A DNA stretch of 20,599 bases from JAZKFT01 sp043760535 (GTDB lineage: Bacteria > Bacteroidota > Bacteroidia > Chitinophagales > Chitinophagaceae): NCBI GenBank assembly GCA_043760535.1, contig JAYUOV010000024.1:1-20599 (forward strand). Reading direction: 5' to 3'. The translations under genes were made by a program, and so were the position numbers. The notes beneath the pieces were generated by a model. The model did no database searches. It was given only the letters and a program-made list of their open reading frames with translations, and was not told where the DNA came from. The first letter of the stretch is position 1, and the number at the start of each line of letters is the position of its first letter. Below, in pieces: positions 14,824 through 20,599 of the stretch.

Positions 14824-16536
14824 ATGGACAGGAGACATTTCCTCACTGCGAGTATCACTGCAAAGCCTTTTGCATCAGAACCAATCGTTCAAAAGCCCCT
14901 ACAAAAAGAACAGGAAGAAACCATCCGTACCAATAGCGGCGTTAATCCATACGCAGGATCGTGGACAACCAACGAAGTGACTCATCTTTTAAAACGAACC
15001 ATGTTTGGGGCAAAAAAAGCCGACGTGGATTTTTTTAAAACCATGACCATGAGTCAGGCTGTTGATTTTCTTCTAACCGTTCCTGCTGCCCTTCCGGCCC
15101 CGCCTGTAAAAACCTACACCGTAGCCATGGGTGGCACTACCCCAGCCACCGATGCGGATTATACCTTAAACATAGGCGATACGTGGGTAAATAATTATAC
15201 CAACGATGGTAACGTAAACGCAAATCGTAGGGCATCTCTTAAAGCATGGTGGACGGGCCTAATGCTGAACCAGGACAGGAATATCCTGGAAAAAATGACC
15301 TTGTTTTGGCACAATCATTTTGCTACCGAAACGGCAGATGTTGCCTATGGAATATCCAGCTATAACCATTTCTCAAAGCTGAGGCAAAATGCCCTTGGCA
15401 ATTTTAAGCAACTGGTAAAAACGATTACCATAGACCCCGCCATGCTGCGGTACCTTAATAATGAACTGAATACCCGAACAGCCCCCGACGAAAACTATGC
15501 AAGAGAACTACAGGAACTTTTTACTGTAGGTAAAAAACTTGGAGCTGCAGGCTATACCGAAGAAGATGTAAAGCAAGCAGCCAAAGTGCTTACTGGTTAT
15601 AGGGTCAATTATACTACGCTTACTTCTTTCTTTGATGCCAACCGCCACGAAACCGCTAACAAGCAATTTTCATCATTTTACAATAACACCATTATTACTG
15701 GCCGAACCGGTGCTAACGGTGCATTGGAACTGGATGATATGCTGGCCATGATTTTTAACACCGATGAGGTAAGTAAGCATATTTGCCGGCACCTGTACCG
15801 CTTTTTTGTGTATTACGAAATAGATGCAGCCACTGAGGCCAATGTTATTTTGCCTTTAGCACAACTTTTTAAACAAAGCAACTACGATATAAAACCCGTA
15901 ATGGCAAGGCTGCTAAAAAGCGAACATTTTTACGATGTGTTGAATCAGGGCTGCTTTATTAAGCCACCCATCGATTTGGTGGTAGGTATGTGCCGTGAGT
16001 TTGGCGTCGTATTTCCGCCGGATACTGATTCGCTGAACGCATACTATATGTATGCCTGGGTACAAGGCATAGCCACCAACTGCCAGCAAAATATTGGCGA
16101 CCCGCCCGATGTGGCCGGCTGGAAAGCATATTACCAGGCACCACAGTTTCACGAAATATGGATTAACAGCGATACACTGCCCAAGCGTAACCAGTTTACA
16201 GACCTGATGGCCGTAAACGGATATTCCCGCAACAGCAAAAATATAAAAATAGACCCCATAGCATTTGTAAAAACAATGCCTAACCCCAGCGACCCCAATG
16301 TGCTAATTACAGATGTGTTACAAAATATATTTCGGATGCCGCTTAGCCAGACAATCAGGGATCAGATAAAAAAAGACATACTGCTAACCGGACAAATGCA
16401 GGATTATTATTGGAGCGACGCCTGGGCGGCTTACCTCGCAGCACCCACAAATACTGTAGCCTTAGCTACCGTAAGAACCAGATTGCAAAATTTATTTAAA
16501 TACCTGATGGCATTAAGCGAATACCAGCTAAGTTAA
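14824..16536 (+). CDS. DUF1800 domain-containing protein
   Basis: This protein of about 570 residues matches DUF1800, a family of unknown biochemical role that is usually encoded next to a DUF1501 gene, as here. Family hallmarks are H-L-L-K-R-T-M-F-G-A near 55, F-W-H-N-H-F near 160, N-E-N/N-Y-A-R-E-L-Q-E-L-F-T-V-G near 225, V-L-T-G-Y-R near 258, P-D-V-A-G-W-K near 425, and a C-terminal Y-L-M-A-L-S-E-Y-Q. I start it at the second ATG because relatives begin M-D-R-R-x-F-L; the ATG at 14818 adds two residues. The D-R-R-H-F-L start looks like a twin-arginine motif, but no hydrophobic segment follows, so export by Tat is doubtful. It is probably co-regulated with the DUF1501 gene 185 bp downstream. 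Confidence 0.9.
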   Translation: MDRRHFLTASITAKPFASEPIVQKPLQKEQEETIRTNSGVNPYAGSWTTNEVTHLLKRTMFGAKKADVDFFKTMTMSQAVDFLLTVPAALPAPPVKTYTVAMGGTTPATDADYTLNIGDTWVNNYTNDGNVNANRRASLKAWWTGLMLNQDRNILEKMTLFWHNHFATETADVAYGISSYNHFSKLRQNALGNFKQLVKTITIDPAMLRYLNNELNTRTAPDENYARELQELFTVGKKLGAAGYTEEDVKQAAKVLTGYRVNYTTLTSFFDANRHETANKQFSSFYNNTIITGRTGANGALELDDMLAMIFNTDEVSKHICRHLYRFFVYYEIDAATEANVILPLAQLFKQSNYDIKPVMARLLKSEHFYDVLNQGCFIKPPIDLVVGMCREFGVVFPPDTDSLNAYYMYAWVQGIATNCQQNIGDPPDVAGWKAYYQAPQFHEIWINSDTLPKRNQFTDLMAVNGYSRNSKNIKIDPIAFVKTMPNPSDPNVLITDVLQNIFRMPLSQTIRDQIKKDILLTGQMQDYYWSDAWAAYLAAPTNTVALATVRTRLQNLFKYLMALSEYQLS

Positions 16537-16586
16537 TTCTTTTTTTGAGCCGGGCAAACGCCGTTCCCTGATTGGGCCACATTGGC

Positions 16587-16624
16587 GAACGTTGTAAATC
16601 CCGCAGCATTACGGGACTCCGTTC
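16587..16624 (+). other. Two-part hairpin between the DUF1800 and DUF1501 genes
   Basis: GAACG (16587-16591) and CGTTC (16620-16624) enclose a second stem, TCCCG (16599-16603) and CGGGA (16612-16616). There is no T-run, so it may be an RNA-stability or processing element between the paired genes rather than a terminator. The support is only two short stems. Confidence 0.35.
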
Positions 16625-16721
16625 AACCTGAGTACTACTATGTTACATTTTCAAACCAGCACTATATTAACTCAATTCTTTTGTAATAAAATCATAATAC
16701 TACCATCTTAATACTTTACCG

Positions 16722-18293
16722 ATGAAAAGAAGAGACTTCCTCCGCACCACTGTACCGGCAACGGTTTTGCCAGCTGTACTTGGCGGCTACTCCATAAAAG
16801 CATTTGCCGAAGGCGCTGGCATGAACAATCTTTTTGGTATGGATACAGATACCGATCATGTATTGGTATTGGTACAATTGAACGGTGGTAACGATGGCCT
16901 TAACATGGTAATACCTTTAGACCAATACAGTAATTATTACAATGCCCGTACCAATATTGCCATACCACAAGCAGCCGTTTTAAAACTAAACGGCAATCTT
17001 AAAACCGGCCTGCATCCATCTATGACTGGTCTGCAAGCCATGTACAACGAAGGCAAGCTGAGTATCGTACAGGCGGTTGGTTACCCCACGCCTAACTTCT
17101 CTCATTTTAGAGCCACCGATATTTGGATGAGTGCCAGCGACAGCACACAATATGTAAATAGTGGCTGGCAGGGCAGGTATCTAAACTCCCAGTATCCCAA
17201 TTTCCCCGTTGGTTACCCCAATGCCACCATGCCCGATCCCCTAGCCATACAAATAGGTAGCGTAACATCGCTAACAATGCAAGGCCCGGCTGTAAGTATG
17301 GGTATGAGTATTAGTAACATCACCAGTTTTTACAATCTTATAAATGGTGTGCAGGATACTGCCCCCAATACGCCGGCCGGTAAAGAATTAAAGTATTTAA
17401 GAACAGTAGCCCAGCAAACACAGCAGTATAGCACCGTTATAAAAAATGCAGCAGCAGCCGTAACGCAACAAGCCGCATACCCAACCGGCAACTCGCTGGC
17501 CGACCAGTTAAAAATTGTTTCTAGGCTAATAAAAGGCGGGTTAAAAACTAGGGTTTACATGGTAAGCACTGGCGGTTTTGATACCCACGCCTCACAAACC
17601 CAAGCCGATACCACCACCGGCTCTCATGCCAACCTTTTAAAAAATGTTTCTGATGCCATTAAAGCATTTCAGGACGATCTTAAATTTTTGAACATAGAAG
17701 AACGGGTGATGGGCTTAACCTTTAGCGAATTTGGCCGCCGCATAAAAAGCAATGCCAGTAACGGAACAGACCACGGGGCAGCCTCGCCTTTATTTGTATT
17801 TGGTAAAAATGCTATTGGCGGTGTAGTTGGTAATTCGCCTACGCTGCCCACCACCGCTACGGTAAACGATAACATTGCTTTTCAGTACGATTTCAGAAGT
17901 ATTTATGCATCTATTCTGGAAAACTGGTTGTGTGTAAGTAATACCAATCTGCAATCTATTTTATTAAAAAACTTCCAGAGCCTGCCAGTGGTAAATGGGG
18001 CAAGTTGCAAACCAGCCATAATTAACCCGAGCGGCATCACCTTAATTCGCAATTTCCCCAACCCTTTCGATAGCCAGACAACCATAGAATTTACTACCGC
18101 CGGTGGGCACACTTTGGTACAGGTAATAGACATGGCCGGCCGTGTAGTAGCCACTCCTATAGATCAGGTGTATGCCGCCGCAACCACCCTAAGGGTAAAA
18201 TTTACCAGTGGTGGATTAGCAGCCGGTAATTACTATGCAAGGCTGCAGAATGGCAGTGTTAGCCAGGTGCATGCTATGCTTAAGGTGCGGTAG
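16722..18293 (+). CDS. DUF1501 secreted protein with Tat-type leader and C-terminal T9SS sorting domain
   Basis: This 523-residue protein begins M-K-R-R-D-F-L-R-T-T followed by a hydrophobic segment and A-F-A, a twin-arginine signal peptide. The DUF1501 domain, related to the alkaline phosphatase/sulfatase superfamily, spans about 45-425: L-N-G-G-N-D-G-L-N-M at 53-62, G-G-F-D-T-H at 284-289, T-F-S-E-F-G-R-R at 333-340, G-T-D-H-G at 348-352 and D-F-R-S-I-Y-A at 390-396. The last 80 or so residues, starting R-N-F-P-N-P-F and running through V-I-D-M-A-G-R-V-V to Y-Y-A-R-L, form a type A T9SS C-terminal sorting domain. The protein therefore appears to cross the inner membrane folded and then leave by type IX secretion. 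Its activity and substrate are unknown; it pairs with the DUF1800 gene upstream. Confidence 0.93.
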   Translation: MKRRDFLRTTVPATVLPAVLGGYSIKAFAEGAGMNNLFGMDTDTDHVLVLVQLNGGNDGLNMVIPLDQYSNYYNARTNIAIPQAAVLKLNGNLKTGLHPSMTGLQAMYNEGKLSIVQAVGYPTPNFSHFRATDIWMSASDSTQYVNSGWQGRYLNSQYPNFPVGYPNATMPDPLAIQIGSVTSLTMQGPAVSMGMSISNITSFYNLINGVQDTAPNTPAGKELKYLRTVAQQTQQYSTVIKNAAAAVTQQAAYPTGNSLADQLKIVSRLIKGGLKTRVYMVSTGGFDTHASQTQADTTTGSHANLLKNVSDAIKAFQDDLKFLNIEERVMGLTFSEFGRRIKSNASNGTDHGAASPLFVFGKNAIGGVVGNSPTLPTTATVNDNIAFQYDFRSIYASILENWLCVSNTNLQSILLKNFQSLPVVNGASCKPAIINPSGITLIRNFPNPFDSQTTIEFTTAGGHTLVQVIDMAGRVVATPIDQVYAAATTLRVKFTSGGLAAGNYYARLQNGSVSQVHAMLKVR

Positions 18294-18335
18294 GGGTGAA
18301 GTTGTATTAGGAGAATTGGTTCATTCTCATCTATC

Positions 18336-19342
18336 TTATTTCTCTAGGAGTTTTATGTCCTGCTCTATCTCGTTTAGGCTTCGTCCTTTCTCTATCATTT
18401 TTTGGGCGGCTTTGTATTTTTCTAATGCTGAGTTCAATTTTTCCAAGGCCATTTCGTGTGACACTTTACCGGCATGGGTTAGCAGCTCACGGCCGTTTAG
18501 CACTAAAATACTGTCCAGCCGTTCTATCCAGTCTTTCATGTACACGGGTGTTCGCTGCTGTGCCATGGTTTCGGCAAAGGCCAAGTATTGCTCTACTAAT
18601 AAACCCAGCAATTTTATTTCATCTTCCTTCAGGTAATTTTTGGCAATGCTTATGTTGGCTTTTTTTATGGTACTCCTATTTTCTTTGGCCAGCGATTACA
18701 TACCCAAAAGTGGCAATTGTGCATCTACCCGACGGTACACCAGTTCGGCTGCTGTTTGCTCACTAATAGCCAAAAGCTGTTTTGTTTTGTATTATTTTAA
18801 AAAACGTAATGGGGGCCTCGTATTTAGGGTTATAGTTTAAACTGATGGTGAAGATGTCTTTTATTTTTTTATAAAAGAATCGCTCCGACAATCGTATTTC
18901 ACGGATGCTTTCTGCTACTCGGTGAAATAATTCATGGAGTTTCCGCTCTTAAAACGTTCGTCGTTTAAGGCGATACCTTTAATGATATATTCTTTTAACC
19001 GCTGGGTAGCCCATATACGAAACTGTGTGCCCGGGATAGATTTTACACGGTAGCCAACCGAAATAATTAAATTGAGGTTGTAACCATTTACTTCTAATGT
19101 TAGTGTTTTATCTGCCATTGCACCATGCTGAGTGGTTGTTCGGAATTTCCGTACAACCACTTTTTCATCCAGCAACTTCTTTAAACACATTTTTTATTTG
19201 TTCGCTGATGGTGGCTTTTGATTTTTGAAACAGCTCACATAATCGTGCCTGTATAAGCCACACCATTTCATCCTCTAGCCGTATATCTATTTTAATAGTG
19301 CCTTGTGGGTTTTGATAGAGTACTATTTCGCCGGTGTTCATG
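18336..19342 (-). pseudogene. rhuM: RhuM-family virulence protein gene, multiply frameshifted
   Basis: Pieces in different minus-strand frames line up in order along the RhuM family. From an ATG at 19342: W-L-I-Q-A-R-L-C-E-L-F and S-K-A-T-I-S-E-Q-I-K-N-V-F. In a second frame (19190-18915): V-V-R-K-F-R-T-T-T-Q-H-G, I-I-S-V-G-Y-R-V-K-S and F-R-I-W-A-T-Q-R-L-K-E-Y-I. In a third (about 18930-18790): S-I-R-E-I-R-L-S-E-R-F-F-Y. Then T-A-A-E-L-V-Y-R-R-V-D-A, a TAA, and finally Y-M-K-D-W-I-E-R-L-D to a TAA at 18336. At least three frameshifts and one nonsense codon are present, so it is a true relic rather than one base error. The total span, about 335 codons, is the family length. The function of RhuM is poorly known; it is often found on genomic islands. 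Confidence 0.88.
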
Positions 19343-19413
19343 TTTTCAATTATCAGTTTTGATACAATTGTTTAGTATCCAGCTTAATTTTGCCACAGTG
19401 CGGAGACAATTAA

Positions 19414-19443
19414 GCCGTGGTTTGTGGGGACAACAACTACGGC
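19414..19443. repeat. Dispersed 30-nt palindromic repeat, copy 1
   Basis: This 30-nt palindrome is part of a larger hairpin with 12-bp arms, TAAGCCGTGGTT (19411-19422) and AACTACGGCTTA (19435-19446), around a loop containing GTGGGGACA. It lies about 70 bp upstream of the rhuM relic. The 30-nt core matches the copy at 20323-20352 at 25 of 30 positions. Confidence 0.75.
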
Positions 19444-19568
19444 TTAGACGTGATTTAATGAACCGCATTATTTGGTTTACCACCACAGGCAAAAAACATG
19501 CACTGTAAAAATGACTTTGGGGGGTTAAAGGATGGCTATAATTGATTTAACCGTGGCATCATCATTGC

Positions 19569-19602
19569 AAAAAAAGGCCGCAATTTACTGCGGCCTTTTT
19601 TT
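19569..19602. terminator. Bidirectional rho-independent terminator
   Basis: Seven A, GGCCGCA (19576-19582), loop ATTTAC, TGCGGCC (19589-19595) and seven T form a very clear terminator usable in both directions. On the minus strand it follows immediately after the stop codon of the histidine-ladder lipoprotein gene. Confidence 0.95.
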
Positions 19603-20092
19603 ACATCTTCATTTTATCCTCTACTTTTATCTTTTCATCCTGCTCAATAATCATTTTATGGTCGGCTTCAATTTTTTTATGGTCAGCCAATAACATATCA
19701 TGTTCTTTCGTCATTTGGTCATGTTCGGCCTTAATGTTCTCGTCGGGGGTTTTGCCTGCTGCATGTTTTTCTTCTAATGCCTCATGGGCGGTTATGATGG
19801 CTTTATGTTTTTCAATTAAAGCTGTGTGGGATGCCAGTAGCCTTTCATGTTCAACTTCAATTTTATTGTGGGTACTGCTATCTGCTTCTTTCATGGCCTT
19901 GTGCGATGTTACAAATTTTGCATGTTCGTCTTCCATTTTGTTATATGTCTCTTCCAATGTTTTTTCATCGGCTTCCAGTTTGGCATGGTCGGTGTTTAAT
20001 TGTTTTTCCAGTTCGGCATTGGTGCTTTTACAGGCTGTAAAAAATGCCGCCGCCGATATAGCAGTAGCTAATAAAAAGGTTAAAATTTTCAT
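19601..20092 (-). CDS. Coiled-coil lipoprotein with histidines at heptad spacing
   Basis: This 163-residue protein starts M-K-I-L-T-F-L-L and has a lipobox F-T-A-C, with the lipidated Cys at 21. The rest is highly charged, almost free of Pro and Gly apart from a short A-A-G-K-T-P segment near 111-116, and predicted to be one long helix or coiled coil. Histidines lie at 36, 57, 64, 75, 82, 89, 96, 103, 110, 124, 131, 138 and 145; all gaps are multiples of seven except one of eleven (64 to 75), a normal coiled-coil stutter. Position His+3 is usually Leu, Ile or Met, so the histidines occupy a regular, probably core-facing heptad position. I recognise no named family. It is probably periplasm-facing and membrane-anchored. 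The coding sequence ends at a strong terminator. Confidence 0.85.
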   Translation of the reverse strand: MKILTFLLATAISAAAFFTACKSTNAELEKQLNTDHAKLEADEKTLEETYNKMEDEHAKFVTSHKAMKEADSSTHNKIEVEHERLLASHTALIEKHKAIITAHEALEEKHAAGKTPDENIKAEHDQMTKEHDMLLADHKKIEADHKMIIEQDEKIKVEDKMKM

Positions 20093-20158
20093 GTTTTTTA
20101 AATTTTCATGTTAAATATAAAGATACAAGTGTAGTGCACGCCGGCCGTTTTTAAGGGC

Positions 20159-20313
20159 TTATTTACAGTTGTTTTGCCTGCAAGTGCCATTAATAATGAT
20201 ATCTTTTGGCACGTAGCCTTGTGGTAGGGCAATAACTGGCAGCGCCAACTCTGTAAGGAAAATGGTTTCGTGGCAGTCGCAGCAAACAAAGTATAGCTGG
20301 TCATTTCTACCGT
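20159..20313 (-). pseudogene. C-terminal fragment of a Fur-family regulator
   Basis: About 50 codons ending at a TAA (20159-20161) encode Y-F-V-C-C-D-C-H-E-T-I-F-L, then L-P-V-I-A-L-P-Q-G-Y, then I-N-G-T-C with a final C-K. This resembles the dimerisation domain of Fur/Zur/PerR proteins, where C-x-x-C binds structural zinc, followed by L-P-x-G-F and a terminal G-x-C-x-x-C. The DNA-binding N-terminal domain is absent: directly upstream are the palindromic repeat at 20323-20352 and a fragment of an unrelated recombinase. The similarity is by motif only, and another small zinc-ribbon protein is possible. Confidence 0.55.
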
Positions 20314-20322
20314 TATTCTTTT

Positions 20323-20352
20323 GCCGTGGTTCGTGGGGACACGAACCATGGC
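20323..20352. repeat. Dispersed 30-nt palindromic repeat, copy 2, at a gene-fragment junction
   Basis: GCCGTGGTTCGTG (20323-20335), loop GGGA and CACGAACCATGGC (20340-20352) form a 13-bp stem with one G-U pair. It lies exactly between the recombinase fragment and the Fur-like fragment and is related to the copy at 19414-19443. Confidence 0.8.
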
Positions 20353-20599
20353 TGCGAAAGCCCCCGCAGTTTACAGGCATATCGCATACCATACACTGTG
20401 AACTTAAAAAACGTAGCAGAAACCGTACCGCGGCTTTTAACAAGGTGCATGTAGTCCATTACCTGTTCTGCATCCAGTTCGGTGGGTACACAGTTGTAAT
20501 GTAGCGCCAGATGGGCCAGTTGCCGCCCATAGTTGGTGAGCAAACTGCCACTTTTGCCACTAATACAGATAGATCGGTCCATCTCTTTGTACAATTGGG
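20353..20599 (-). pseudogene. N-terminal fragment of a Bacteroidota tyrosine recombinase
   Basis: The minus-strand frame entering from the window edge encodes S-G-S-L-L-T-N-Y-G-R-Q-L-A-H-L-A-L-H, P-T-E-L-D-A-E-Q-V-M-D-Y, and F-F-K-F-T-V-Y-G-M-R-Y. This is the SAM-like N-terminal DNA-binding domain of phage-integrase-type recombinases that are common in Bacteroidota, often beside IS91-like transposases. The usable ATG is at 20582, but the frame is open to the window edge. After about 75 residues it runs into the palindromic repeat and stops; the catalytic domain with R-H-R-Y is absent. It is therefore a truncated relic. Confidence 0.7.

Noticed and set aside
18235..18840. Plus-strand frames over the rhuM relic
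   Set aside because: They cross the relic antisense without any motif, while the minus strand gives ordered RhuM blocks.

Overview
The window looks like chromosomal DNA from a Bacteroidota bacterium, most likely of the Chitinophagaceae type. The evidence is low-to-moderate GC with AT-rich spacers, almost no Shine-Dalgarno sequences, some TAnnTTTG-like promoter boxes, a type IX secretion (T9SS) sorting domain on one secreted protein, and an OmpA-family protein with TPR, PD40 and carboxypeptidase-regulatory-like domains. The taxon is inferred from gene content and style, not from a marker gene.

Layout, left to right. (1) 1-1060: the end of an IS66-like transposase abuts a 5'-truncated thioredoxin-like fragment, then about 700 bp with no convincing gene. 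(2) 1094-4135: a PfkB-family kinase, a strong hairpin terminator, the C-terminal stub of an alpha/beta hydrolase, a repeat-rich spacer, and an RluB-type pseudouridine synthase with a long basic N-terminal extension. (3) 4456-6606: a 3-oxoadipyl-CoA-type thiolase closely followed by an EamA permease. (4) 6901-8540: two adjacent unknown lipoprotein genes, a terminator hairpin, and a decayed internally deleted copy of the EamA gene. (5) 8538-10838, minus strand: a Uma2-family nuclease and hisS, the latter with a repeat-derived in-frame insert. (6) 11207-14710, minus strand: an ompA-like gene, hicB, a frameshifted hicA and dprA, closely packed. (7) 14824-18293, plus strand: a DUF1800/DUF1501 pair, the second carrying a twin-arginine-like leader and a C-terminal T9SS sorting domain; an 18-bp palindrome lies between this pair and the divergent ompA-like gene. 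(8) 18336-20599: a multiply broken rhuM gene, a coiled-coil lipoprotein with histidines at heptad spacing, and a mosaic of a tyrosine-recombinase fragment and a Fur-like C-terminus joined at a 30-nt palindromic repeat that has a second copy about 900 bp away.

How it fits together: most intact genes are housekeeping or metabolic and unrelated (tRNA charging, rRNA modification, natural transformation, acyl-CoA thiolysis). The ompA-like gene and the DUF1800/DUF1501 pair form a cell-envelope and secretion neighbourhood. The window is rich in broken genes (at least seven) and in small palindromic repeats, which points to past IS and repeat activity. The most novel items are the heptad-histidine lipoprotein, the dispersed hairpin family at gene breakpoints, and the repeat insert inside hisS. 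I saw no CRISPR array, tRNA, rRNA or complete mobile element.
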